The translations under genes and the position numbers were made by a program. From positions 1,426,001 to 1,490,000 of the forward strand of contig JAETXT010000014.1 of NCBI GenBank assembly GCA_019188255.1: 64,000 bases of DNA, read 5' to 3'. The notes under the pieces were generated by a model. The model was not told where the DNA came from. It searched no databases and saw only the letters and a program-made list of their open reading frames with translations. Origin of the DNA: Verticillium longisporum. Lineage: Eukaryota; Ascomycota; Sordariomycetes; Glomerellales; Plectosphaerellaceae. Below, one piece after another: positions 1-10,580 of this stretch (its first letter is position 1; every line of letters begins with the position of its first letter).

Positions 1-650
1 AAATATTGAACGAGGCGAGAAACTGCTGCCGGAAGAGGCTCGGCGTGGTCATGAAAGGGGAAGCTGAAGATAGGATTGGCGAAATCGCCAATACCTGTTT
101 CGGCGTCTAAGCTGGCGGTGCTGGCGGCTGATGAGGTCGAGGTGTTATCTGCCTCGGCGGGTAACGGTATGCGGTTGCTTGCGATCTCGGCATCGTCGGC
201 TGATCCATCCAGCTGCCCATGAAGGTCATCGAGCTGCTGAATGTCGTGACCCGGGTGAGGTGAGACGGGCGAGGAGGAACTGATGTCACTCTGAGGCTGG
301 TTCCGCAGATTTATTGTCGTGACTCGACTTGAAGGTGGCTCGCTGAGAGGGACAGCACCGGATGATTGTCGTTCGGGGGTACGGGGTTCAGCCGAATCAG
401 TGTCGACTCGCATGGCATAAGCGTGGTCAACTTGTCCCAGATGATCGCCCTGGTCGATGGTACCAGAGCTCGTCATGTGTTGATCGGAGGCCGGACTCTC
501 AGCAGACAGGCTGGGCGAGCCGGAGTGGGATGTGCGTCGTCGCTTACGAGATGATAAGGGTCCTTCATCGAAGGGGTTGAGTCGTGTAGGGCCGGGCTCA
601 GACGAGGCAGCGCGGTCGGGAGCGTCCGAGGATAATGTTGGTTGATCCAT
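1..650 (-). CDS. N-terminal fragment of a probable ubiquitin C-terminal hydrolase (runs off left edge)
   Basis: An uninterrupted minus-strand reading frame opens at the ATG complementary to 648-650 and is still open at base 1, giving about 216 residues. It starts MDQPTLSSDAPDRAASSEPG, carries a basic KRRRTS patch at about residues 36-41, then a Ser/Pro-rich disordered region, and ends with a more ordered stretch FSFPFHDHAEPLPAAVSRLV near the window edge. From memory, this opening and the FPFHDP..VxRLxQY pattern resemble the N-termini of very large fungal ubiquitin carboxyl-terminal hydrolases (USP34/FAF-like), whose catalytic Cys and His boxes would lie far beyond the window. The family name is therefore recall, not something visible here; the open frame itself is solid. 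The CAG directly before the ATG could be the end of a 5'-UTR intron. Next gene: POP3, divergent, 2.2 kb away. Confidence 0.6.
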   Translation of the reverse strand, partial: MDQPTLSSDAPDRAASSEPGPTRLNPFDEGPLSSRKRRRTSHSGSPSLSAESPASDQHMTSSGTIDQGDHLGQVDHAYAMRVDTDSAEPRTPERQSSGAVPLSEPPSSRVTTINLRNQPQSDISSSSPVSPHPGHDIQQLDDLHGQLDGSADDAEIASNRIPLPAEADNTSTSSAASTASLDAETGIGDFANPIFSFPFHDHAEPLPAAVSRLVQY

Positions 651-2809
651 CTGGCAAGCACAAGAGGTGCTCAGCACAGGTGCCAGCGTTGCCTACGTCG
701 TCGCTCGATCGCGCAAGACGAGTCGACGAGGACTGATCAATATTAGCATGTGGGATTGACTAGGGTGGTGTGCCACTAGAGGGTGCTGGACGGCTGTCTG
801 GCGAAGGAGTGCGTGAGGGCATGCAAGGCTGTAGATGATTCATGTAATAGGATATGAGCTTGGAGGGGGATGTCGTCAGAGCAGAAGATTGTGATGAGCA
901 CTGCGACTGTTGGCTTTCGCATGCCAGGCAGGTATGCGGGGTAGCATTCACCGGCAAGCCGGGCACGAACACGATGGAACTGGGCCAAAAAGTCGGTCGC
1001 CGCCTCGTGTTCACGGTTGGTGATGAGTGGTGCAGTATCCCCGACGCGTATTCAATCTTCCAAACGCGACTGCACTGAAGCTCTTGCGGGGGTCCTGCTC
1101 GTTAGGGTGGGTTTGGCTGGACAAGTGGTGGCAGGATAGGGAGTGTAGCGAGAAGTGAGGGGTGATGCTCGAACGAGGCTAAGATAAGGCCAGGGTACGT
1201 GTGAAGAGATGGCGCGAGGAAGGGGCGCTAGGCAGCTATGAAATTAAGAGTTTGCGTACCTTTTGGACCGTTGGGGCACCAAGGTACCTGGCTGCGAGAT
1301 GGTTCGCCGTTGTGTCTGGATAGGGATCTGTCACTGAGCCGTGACGTGATGTGCTGGTGGATGGGAGTGCAATGAAGGCGGGGAGGGGCGTGATCCGAGT
1401 AAGATAGGTAGGAAGAACTGATTACATCAGATTTGGGGTCGCAGAGCCCCAGCCTGGCAGGTGTGTGGGTGTCTCGGGAGTTGAAATGCTCAAAAGAAGT
1501 GAGTGGCCTGATAAAGGCGTGCGAGGCCCGGGCAGTCGAGAGCAGAGTCAGATGGGGTCCAAGCATGCAGACATTACGTTTGTTTTCAGTCGGCAAAGAA
1601 GGCCAAGTCGTAGGTAAGATAGGTAGCTTTGAAGAAGACGGATGTGCTCAAGGTACCTTAGCTGAGTGGCTAGACAGGCAGGTAAGTGAATATTTGGGGA
1701 AAGAGCTGGAGCCCGTGATGCTGAAGTGACGGGCGGGGAAGGGCATCCATGCGTTAGCACCTCAGGCAGGTTGACAGGTAGGCCAAAGTGTACCTGGAGG
1801 CAAGCCTTGGGCGTGGAGAGTTGTGGTTCACATGCACTGACCACAGCACCAGCTGGGCGCCCAGGCAGGCGGTGGGCGATGCGTAAGGCGGGCTGGCTGG
1901 CAGGGGAGCCTGAAGTGAGCTTTTTCAGTTCAAACTCCAGAAATCATGCTTCCAGCGAAGACTGTTTCAACTGAGTAGGACCATCTGGAGAAAATTACTT
2001 CAGAAATGGGATCACTGATCAACGGGTCCAGGCTCCAGGCTTTGTTTGTGAACAGCAAAGACAGGTGGCCGCCAAATGCCGAGTCACCACCACGCAGCCA
2101 ACGGTTCTGAGTTCCGCAAGCCACCAGGCTCGACGGCCACCCGCATTAAACATTGGCTTGACACCAGATGCCCGAGCTAAAGGCAATAAACGCCCCAAAC
2201 TGGTGGAAGTAAACACACTGCATCATGCACCTTCGCCCATCTTTGGAAAAGGCCGACTGGGCCTTTCACAATCACGATGACCACTTGGACTGCGACGTTG
2301 CTGAGAACGGAGGTAGCCTGTGCTCGTCCAGGCATTGAGGGTGACCGATGTGCTCGTTCAGGTCCCGAAAGGTTGCATTGGGGCGCCGCTGTCACTTGCG
2401 GACTGTTTGCCTTCCCCACTATTGGAAGACACATACCAAGCTCCCGGCCTTGGGGCACGTGGAGGCTTCCCTGGTGCACCTAGGTACCAAAAGGTACGCC
2501 ATGCCATTTTCTTTCACGTTGGAATTCACAACTTTGGAGCTCCCCGCAGCTTGAAATCTGTTTTCGTAATCGTGAGGGATCAGGTAGAGTCTGACATGTT
2601 TACTTCTCCGGGGGGGAGAGGCAGGGGCGTTAGCGCCTCGCTTATCGCTTCTACTGTCTTAGTCTTCTTGTGAGTTATTCATAGGCCAGGTCGTTTTTCT
2701 GATCCAACAACCACCATATTCAGGTGGTCAGGTATCTCTAAGGCCATGAAAAAAAAAACCAACTCATACACCGCGTTCGCATCGAGGTCAAAAACTTGAA
2801 GACAACATC
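651..2809. other. Intergenic region between the USP fragment and POP3
   Basis: About 2.2 kb shared upstream region of two divergent genes. All open frames here are short (122 codons or fewer), overlap one another on both strands and show no recognisable domain. The region contains several AAGGTACC-type palindromes (1281, 1650, 2481-2497) and the related GGTAGGTA strings near 1605-1625. An A9 run sits at about 2750. I see no RNA gene. Confidence 0.6.
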
Positions 2810-3669
2810 ATGAAACCAACTACCGCTCCCCTCCGTAAAAAAGTCGTGCACTCGGTTGACACGTCCTTTTCCTCAGTAGAATGGTATGTTGACCCAGGGA
2901 TGAGAAGCCTTATGCTGTGCCATACCTATGACTAACTTGAGGAAGGCCTTCAATATCCGAACAAGACCAAGACGCTATAATGGAGCTAATCATCAGGTAC
3001 GCTTCATAGCACATCATGCTGGGGGGATTGAAAAGATGGGCAGCTTGCTTTCAGGCAACTCCGACTGACCACTCGCACAGTCTCCTTGCGCCTCTTGGTC
3101 ACCATCGCAGAACTGCACAGGCATCCAAGGGCAAGCGGGATACGAAGCGCAAACGCGACTCCGGCACATTGGCGATATCAGATTCCTTGTCAAAGCCTCC
3201 AGCCCCTGAAATAGCATCTTTTGTCGATATTGGCTTATCTGCCATCACGCGAAATTTGCAAGAATGTGTTTCTCAAAATGTCGACTCGGTTGACGCAACA
3301 AAGTCACCTTACGCCCTGATTTTCGTAGCTCGGTCAGGGCAAGCATCGGCTTTCAACAGTCATTATCCGCAGCTCGTGGCCGTCGCCTCACAGTCCTCGT
3401 CATCCAACCACTCGATCAGGCTGGTCGGGTACTCAAAGCCATGCGCGCCAGCTCTTAGTGCAAGTCTAGGAATTCCTAGGGTTTCGTCTGTGGGAATACG
3501 CCACGGAGCCCCTCTGTCCAAGCCTCTCATCGACTTCGTCCAAGGCTGCGTTCCTCCTATCACCATCCCGTGGTTAAGCGAAGCCGAGATTGGACAGTAC
3601 CGTCACACACGTCTCATATCTGAAGAGAAACTGGTGCCCAGTAAGCAAGCAACATCAACAGCATCATAG
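2810..3669 (+). CDS. POP3: POP3-like subunit of RNase P / RNase MRP
   Basis: Three exons: 2810-2883, 2946-2996 and 3081-3669, giving 237 aa. Introns are 62 nt (GTATGT, with CTAAC branch) and 84 nt (GTACGC...GCACAG, with CTGAC branch). Phase is continuous across both junctions. Exon 1 gives KKVVHSVDTSFSSVEW, exon 2 continues PSISEQDQDAIMELII, and exon 3 continues SLLAPLGHHRR followed by a Lys/Arg-rich linker. The C-terminal half holds YALIFVARSGQASAFN, SIRLVGYSKPC and LGIPRVSSVGI, the pattern I associate with fungal Pop3, a protein subunit of nuclear RNase P (tRNA 5' maturation) and RNase MRP (rRNA ITS1 cleavage). Splicing is inferred from sequence and from the fit to the family N-terminus; without exons 1 and 2 the long frame would begin in intron sequence (the ATG at 3016). 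Length is normal for the family. Confidence 0.85.
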
Positions 3670-4923
3670 GCGAGAACAAAAATCATCTGCGGCAGGTCTT
3701 TAAACTTGGTCGATGCATTAGGATCAATGATTTCCAACTTCCTTTTGACAAGCAACTACCTTACCTTACTCCAGCATAAATAATCAGAATCTGAGCCCAA
3801 GGCCGCCTCGAGAGGCCGACTTACAATCGCGACCGTGTGTCACATTCATTTTGAACTCTCATGACATGATTCCAACCTTTCTTCCATTGTACTTGAAGAA
3901 GTATATGCGAAGCCATTTACAAAGGCTTGGGGAAGGAGAAAGCACAGCCGTTGCTACAAAGAGTGGAATTTTAGTTTTAATCACAAAGCTCGGTGTACTC
4001 ATGTACTGGGTCCATCTTTGAGGAAATCTACTATCGGTGCTTAAACGAAATGGCACATGCATTTGATATGCGCAAGCTATACTTTTATTTGTCCGTCGAA
4101 GTGGAACTATTCTGTGCATAAGGTACTGGAACATGAGCGCCGGGTGCCTGGAAGATTCGTGAGCTACCTACTGAGATAGGAACAGTTCGGTGCCTCCTGC
4201 TCGTCTTGATATGCCATCCCACAAGTGGAGCACAGCACCTCAAGGCAGGCAGCGGCGACCCGAGAGCCGGGTTGCTGTCGCCGCAGTCTTCTGTGCACTC
4301 GTGGGTCTCTTCTATTTCTGAGAGTGACAAACATGTCACGACTTATCCTCCCTCCTTGTTTTAGGCGCCAGCTTTACCACTAGTCTTCCTCACCAACCGT
4401 GAGTTGACCGTTTCCATGAGGCAAGCTAGCTGAGTGTGCCGCACCTTCTGCAATCAACACTACAGTATCACGGGTTTTCTAAAGCGCTTGTAGCGCTGTC
4501 AAGAACCAGACCGAACTTTTTCTGCCCCCCACACCTTTCAAGTTGTTGCCCGCAGGTCCAACAGCAGCTTCGGGGACTCACTCTCAAGGTCTGGGTGGCC
4601 TACAGCTTAGAATCAACTGCTTTTGCCAACCTGCTTACTCTCAACACGGCTTCCAATCTCGTTTTTTCAGAGGTAAGATTATCCTGACTTCATGGAACCG
4701 AAGCTGGCCTTGATATTGGTCATGGTAACTGACTTTACGTCCAGCAGCTACACCGTGTGACTGCCACGCTTCAAGTTGCGTCTGTCGCGGATTTGATACC
4801 TCAAGCAGTTTGCAACAGAAAGTGGCTCCGTTGCGTGACTCAAGATATCTGCCGCCAGATAACTTACCCTTCCTTAGTCTATGGACTTTGTGATAGTGTC
4901 GTAGGAACATACCAGTCCACGTC
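3670..4923. other. Intergenic region between POP3 and the 4924 gene
   Basis: 1.25 kb. Frames of up to 91 codons occur but none shows domain signal or splice context. The CT-rich tract before a possible donor GTAAGA near 4673 could belong to a 5'-UTR exon/intron of the downstream gene. Nothing else is supported. Confidence 0.5.
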
Positions 4924-6673
4924 ATGGCGGATGCAGAAGCTCGCAAGCAGATGATGGAGGCGGCACTTCTTCTTCAGAAGGAATTCAAGAACCCCGAACC
5001 AGATCCTTTCCGCAGGAAAAAGGGGCCCAACGCAGCTTCTAGAAATCGGGCTGTACCGAAGCATCCTATGGCTCCCAGCATCCCCGTCCTTGCTAACCGA
5101 GCCCCTGCCAAAATCCCAGGCCTAACACCATCTGGTCGCACTCCCAATCACTTCATAGGTAAGACAATGAAAACTGTTTTCGAATTCATGAAGCGTCTTG
5201 AGCTGAATTTGTACGACAGCTCCGACCGTGCCATGCGCAAGTATTGCGCACCCCCGTATGCCGTCGGCCACCAGCCTCACATCCGCAAACAATCCCGTCT
5301 CCTCTGTCTTCAAAGGCCCCTCGCCAGGCATGCGCGACAACAAGGCCCAAGATTGGCTCAGCAGCAAGGATACATCGATCAAGAAGAGCCAGAACAAATA
5401 CCCCTCTACTCGCAGTGCCGATTCTCAGCCTGAGCTTCTTAATCCTTCGGCCACAACGGCTCTGGCAGATGTCTCCAACGCCCTCACTTCCGACATTGCC
5501 TTTTCACAAGACAAGCCGTTGCCCCACGAATCCCGGGGATGCAAGGCCGATGTCCGGGACAACGAGGAAGCTCATGGGGTTGGCCAGGTAAAACACTATC
5601 CAGTTAAGGCTGGCCCGAATCATGCAGACGATCTGATGGATCTTGATGATGAGTTTGTGCCTGTGCGCAATCGGCCTGTTCCAAACCCAGAAGACCTGCT
5701 TGACCTTGACGCTCCAATTGCTCAACAGAACCCCCAGAGTGTCAGTGGCGATACGGCCTTCGATTTGTTCAAGCTCTTGATGGAAGGTATTGAGCAAGGC
5801 AAACCAATGTGCTTGGGTGATGCCCTGGAACGCGTCAATCTGGGCATCGACAAACCCAGAAACGAAAGCCCAGAGGACAATAACGAATTCCAGCCTGCTC
5901 GCTTCATCGCTGCCGTTGAAGGGTTTGTCAAAGGCGATTCATCACAAGGCACTATTCAGTCGCTTCTTGACTCAGCCGTGGATGCTCTGCCGGCGCTGAG
6001 AGAATTACAGGCTCTCAGCCCACAGAAACGCTGCGAGTGCCGGTCGCCTAGGTTCAAGGCAGTGTACGGCTTATCTGCTTCCAAATACAACGACAATCGA
6101 GGCGAAGATACAGCAGTTGATGCTCAAGACACCTTGTTCCGGTACGTCATCGCATCCGCCCAGCAAGGAGCGACCCGCCAGGCTGCTCTCCAAGTCCTCC
6201 TCTGGTACCATGACCTCGAGTGCTCTGATATTCAACTTGCTGCCCAGGCTTATCCTATCCTTTTTGGCGCCTGCCCCGCCACTGCCGAGTCCGCAGATGC
6301 CGACCCCGACGGTGGACTTGTTGTTGTGAAGGCCAACCGTGACGATGGTCATGTCGATATGGACCTGGATGACGAGCTCTTGAGAGAATGTGAGGGCGAC
6401 GGCCTCAAAAAGAAGTCTGTCCGAAAGCGTGACTGGAAGGAAGCCAAGCAGGGTCGCGTCGGAGACACCAATAGACTTGGGATTGATCAGGGTTCCGGAT
6501 ATGACAACGTTATCTTTGGTTATGGCCAGGAGACTCAAAATCGCACTGCTGATGGTCAGCAAGGCAACAACTTCGACCACAGTCCCGTCGATCTGCCGAG
6601 CTCATACATGGGAGTGGGCCACCAGGTCGCTACCGCAGTCAAGAAGGGACTGTCCTCTTCTCGGTGGGCTTGA
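4924..6673 (+). CDS. Conserved-looking hypothetical protein, 562 aa
   Basis: Two exons, 4924-5158 and 5220-6673, separated by a 61-nt intron (GTAAGA ... CTGAAT ... GACAG). Phase 1 joins HFI to APTVP without a stop. The N-terminus MADAEARKQMMEAALLLQKE is helical and charged, followed by a Pro-rich basic segment (RRKKGPNAASRNR). Two acidic DLMDLDDEF / DLLDLDAP motifs lie near residues 220-245. A more folded helical region spans about 260-440 (LLMEGIEQGKPMCLGDALER, FIAAVEGFVKG, FRYVIASAQQGATRQAALQV). The C-terminal tail contains GLKKKSVRKRDWKEAK and NVIFGYGQE. I do not recognise the family and assign no function; a nuclear or adaptor role would be a guess. The next gene, NOC3, is convergent and only 149 bp away. 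Confidence 0.8.
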
Positions 6674-6822
6674 GCACCCCAGGACACTTGTATCTTGGTG
6701 AGACGCGGCGATAGACCTTCCACAGGACTACGAAATGAATTCACTAATGTTTCAAAAGACACAAATGGGTGCACTGAGTTCTGGACGTAGAAGATCGTAA
6801 CTTATTCTCGTGGCTACCGACG

Positions 6823-8905
6823 CTATATGCTTGAGACACTCTTTTCCAACAACTTGACGCTCTCCCTCACCTTGGGCGAGTAGTGCAGCCGCAGCAGCTC
6901 ACCCTCCCAGACGGTTGACGCGAAGGGGTTGCTACCCTCAATGCTGTCGCTGAGCCCGTTGAACGTGCCGTCGCCCTTGCGCTCCTCTGTGCGCCACAGG
7001 GCTGAGATTTTCTTGCCGTGCGTGTGTGTCACGTCCTGCAGCAGGCCGATAACAGCCTGGATGGACTTTTCGGGCATCTGCAGAGCGGCGGCCATGAGCT
7101 GCTTCGTAAAGGCGGCCAGACGCAGGGGCGGCACGGAGCGAATGTTCCAGTGAGGGAGGAGGACGGCGGTGAGGGAGCGGAGGAGGAGGACGGTCGTGGT
7201 CTGGAGATTAATCTTGGGGCCGTCGTCCTTGGAGCCAGAGGGTGTTGACGAGGCCGAGCTGGAGTTGGCATTGGGGTCGGTGGCGTGGAGGGAGTGGGAG
7301 GTGAGCTCAATGTCGGGGTTCAGGGATAGTGGGTAGAGGGATTTGAAGAGATGGGTCGTGAAGTGCGAGAGGTCCAGGTGGAGGGTTGAGCGGGCATTGT
7401 GAGCGTCTTGGCCGGCGAGGAGCGCAAAGGCTGTAACGATGCAGAGCAAGGCCTCGCGGGAGGTGTTGCGGACGAATTCAGACTCGTCGCCCTCGTCGTC
7501 CTCCTCATCCTCGGGGTTCTCCTCGTCGCCCTCGCCTTCGGCATCTTCCTCGGCGTGTCGAATCAGGTCCTTGAGAGCCTCGAGGAGATCTCCGAAGAAG
7601 TCCTGGTTGATGAGGTGGGCGTACTTGGCGAGACCTTCGAGGGTAGCGCCCATCAGGTGGGGGACCCGGATCTTCAAGATGCGGAAATAGGTCGCAAAAA
7701 CGAGCTTGAGCGTTTCAGACTGCATCTTATCGCGCTCCTCGTGGCTGACGAGGGCGTCAGCCTGCTCCATATCCTTCTCGATGGCCTTCTGCTCTTTCAT
7801 GGCCTTGCGTTCACGCTTGTTGATAAACTTTTTGCGCTCCATCTTCTTTTGTTGCTTGGCCTTCAGTGACTCGGGGTCCTCATAGTCCACCCTCTCGTGT
7901 GAAGCTTTACCGCCGAACTCGGATAGCAGACGCAGGTGGAGGAAAAGGTTAACGACGGCCTCGTCCACCTTGTAGTCGCGAGCGCGCATCATCTTGGAGA
8001 GTAGGGAGACGGCTTCCTGGGAGGGGTGGCCCTCGTCATCGTCGCGGAAGAGTACCTCGAGGGCGCGACGGCACCGGTTGAAGTCTGCGTCGACAATGCG
8101 CTTGCTAAGCTTTCCTACGATGATCTTGAGGAGTTCGGTGCGGAAGTTGAAGTGTGGCACGGCATTGAGAAGGGTGCAAGCGCACATGATGCTGATGCTG
8201 GAGATGCTCTGACCCTTTCGTCGGGACGAGGGCAAATCAGCCTTCGCATTCTTGGTCAATTGCAGAATGTAGGCATGGTAGCCCTTGATGAGAGACTGCT
8301 CGTAGACACGGAGCTTCTCCACGTCCTTGGACGTCTTCTCGCTCTGCTGCTTCTCAGCAAGAGGACGAATCCTATAGCCGGGAATGATGTCCTTGTACAC
8401 AGCCATCTGGGTGACGAGGGCGAGCTTTTGGATGGACATGATCTTGGATGTGGCGAACTCGGCCATGGCCTTTTGAATGCGCCAAAGTGCTCCTCCGGGT
8501 CCTCGCTCATGTCGGCGGCAAACTTGGCGAGCTTCTCCTGGGCAGCGAAGATCTGCTCGCGATCGGGTATCACAGGTTCGTCGGGCTTGGGCGCCTCGGG
8601 CTCGGGGGACGATGCGACGACATCTTCGTCAACCTCAATGTCGCTGTCGATGGATTCGGCATCGTCATCCTCTTCAAGGAGATTCGACTGCTCCAGGCGT
8701 CCGTCGGCCGTTTTGATTGGCAGTTTCGTGCTCTCCTTCTTAGCCTTCTTCCCCTTTCGAGGTCGGTTTTCGTAGTCTTGTTCGAGGTTCCAGCCGGCAG
8801 CGTTCTTGATGAACGCCTTTTGAATCTTTTGGAAGACGGCCCCGAGGAGCTCTCGTCCTCTGGGGGAGGCGTCAGCTTTCGCCTCTTGGGAGCTCGTGTT
8901 GTCAT
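6823..8905 (-). CDS. NOC3: NOC3-like nucleolar complex protein, with two apparent 1-nt frame breaks
   Basis: Noc3 is a nucleolar factor that works with Noc2 in 60S pre-ribosome maturation and export, and in yeast also in replication initiation. The start is the ATG complementary to 8903-8905 (MTTRAPKRRKLTPPPEDE). The family-like frame then continues in another phase (FIKNAAGWNLEQDYENRP ... FAADMSEDPEEHFGAFK) and again in a third phase from 8471 (MAEFATSKIMSIQKLALVTQ, then KDIIPGYRIRPL). A charged acidic stretch at about residue 470 precedes the C-terminal CBF/Mak21-type region (LLLRSLTAVLLPHWNIRSVP). Each break needs one added base, near 8818-8821 and at 8471-8474; total length plus two is then exactly 695 codons (694 aa). 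No GT-AG intron can explain either break. Divergent from NIP7 with a 401-bp gap. Confidence 0.85.
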
Positions 8906-9306
8906 GGTGTAGTGTGGTGTCGGGTCGTCGACTTGCTTGCGATCCGATGTTCTGAGCTTCGCAGCGCCCTCAAGTCAATCGAACTGAAATTTTTCCCTGT
9001 CCCGCCAAACAAAATCCGCTGGACCCCTGCCCAAGGTCGGGGCCTGGCAGGGCCGACCACCGATCGTTATGTAAGCGCACCTCACGAAGGAGCTTTCGGA
9101 ATGGAGGGGCGGGGAGCTTCAAGTGCCCCAGCTTCACGGTATCGATAAGCCTTGAGCGCAAGTCGCAGCCTTCACCGCCCGAAATTTTTTCGATTTTCTG
9201 CCGCTCTACCATCGTTACGGATTGGAAACGCCATCCATTGGTTGCCATTTCTGCCTGCAGCCCACGACCGACCGCCGTGATACGATAGACTCCGACAAGC
9301 GCAATC
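8906..9306. promoter_or_regulatory. Bidirectional NOC3/NIP7 promoter with RRPE-like elements
   Basis: A 401-bp gap separates two divergently transcribed 60S-biogenesis genes. It contains TGAAATTTTTC at 8985-8995 and CGAAATTTTTTCG at 9180-9192. Both resemble the ribosomal RNA processing element (TGAAAAATTTTTC, bound by Stb3 in yeast). No clear PAC (GCGATGAG) element was seen. That these sites act in this organism is inference. Confidence 0.5.
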
Positions 9307-10063
9307 ATGAGGCCCCTCGTAGAAGAAGAGACCAAGAAGGTCTTTGCCAAGCTGGCCAACTACACTGGTGGCTCGCTGAAGCAGCTCATCCAGCCCCTCG
9401 ACAACGGTAACCCCGCCTACTCCCTCTGTGCGGTTTTGGGGTCGTCTACTAATGCGCCGCATCAAGGTGACCGATATGTCCTCCGTCTGCAGAAGGACCG
9501 CGTCTACTACGTCCTTCTCTCGATCGCGAACCTCGCCGTCAGCATTGAGCGGGCGAAACTCCTGTCCATCGGCACATGTCTTGGTGAGTGGCTGTTCCCG
9601 CTGCCGACAGGCCAGGCAGTCTCAGCAGGAGCCCAAAGACTGATATCATGGATTGTAGGCAAGTTCACAAAGAAGGGTTCCTTCAAGCTTCACATCACAG
9701 CTCTGCCCATCCTGGCCGAGCACGCCCGTTACAAGCTCTGGGTCAAGCCCAATGGCGAGATGCCCCTGCTGTACGGCAGCCACTGTAAGAGCCCACCCCC
9801 TTCCCCGTGATGCCCAGCCCCGTCGCGCCTGTACTAACCTGCTCCCAGGTGTGAAGGCGCACGTTGGTCGCTGGACCGACGATATCCCCGAGCACGCCGG
9901 CATCGTCTTCTACAACATGGCCGACGTACCCATCGCCTTTGGCGTCACTGCCCGCAGCACCGCTGACGCCAAGCGCCTTGACCCTACCGGTATCGTCGCC
10001 TTTCGTCAGGCCGATTGCGGCGAGTACGTTCGCGACGAAGATACGCTCTTCTCGTCCGGTTAA
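9307..10063 (+). CDS. NIP7: NIP7, 60S ribosome biogenesis protein
   Basis: Four exons: 9307-9406, 9467-9583, 9659-9784 and 9849-10063, giving 185 aa. Introns are 60, 75 and 64 nt, all GT-AG, with phases consistent throughout. The start MRPLVEEETKKVFAKLANYT is the near-invariant Nip7 N-terminus. The spliced product continues LDNGDRYVLRLQKDRVYYV, then SIGTCLGKFTKKGSFKLHIT, then VKPNGEMPLLYGSHCVKAHV, and ends FGVTARSTADAKRLDPTGIV. The C-terminal half is the PUA RNA-binding domain. Nip7 joins pre-60S particles and is needed for 27S pre-rRNA processing. Length matches the family (about 180 aa). The gene shares its promoter with NOC3. Confidence 0.95.
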
Positions 10064-10580
10064 GCGGGGAAATCCACGACGCAGACCTTTTTCAGAGCGG
10101 AAATGTGGAACTGAGTATCTTATCTTTGTTGTTGCATGGCAGGCGTTCGGGGCGTCGAAAACAGGCGGGGAGGATTATCCTCTTGTGCGAGGCTCAAATT
10201 TCATCTCATGTTTCTCTTACGTTGGAACTAAACCATACGGCGATCGACCACGCGAGATGCGAAACAATTTTACAACGGAAAAAAAAGCAAGACATCAAGC
10301 AGTAAATCTTCAGCCAGAACCCGAGCCATCTCTTATAAATGCAAGCCGTTAGGCACAGATTCTGTTGAAGAACTGCAGGGTGTGTAATACACTCCCTCTT
10401 CCCTGCAAGCATTCAACGCCCTCCTCTTCGTGAGCTCGAGGCTGCACCGGTATATGCCTGACTGAACAAGGTATCTGATGTAAAGAAAATCCCTAGGCGA
10501 TTTCCACCCCGTAGAAATGCGTCATGCAACTTTTTGCGCTTTTTGAAAATGAGATACCCTATACGCCCCCAAAACTGCAC
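10064..10580. other. Convergent 3' region between NIP7 and PRO1
   Basis: 517 bp between two tail-to-tail genes. It holds A-rich stretches (near 10278) that could carry 3'-end signals for either gene. No gene seen. Confidence 0.5.

Noticed and set aside
6823..8905. Introns as the cause of the NOC3 frame changes
   Set aside because: No GT-AG pair of workable length lies between the frames, and the possible pairs would remove conserved residues.
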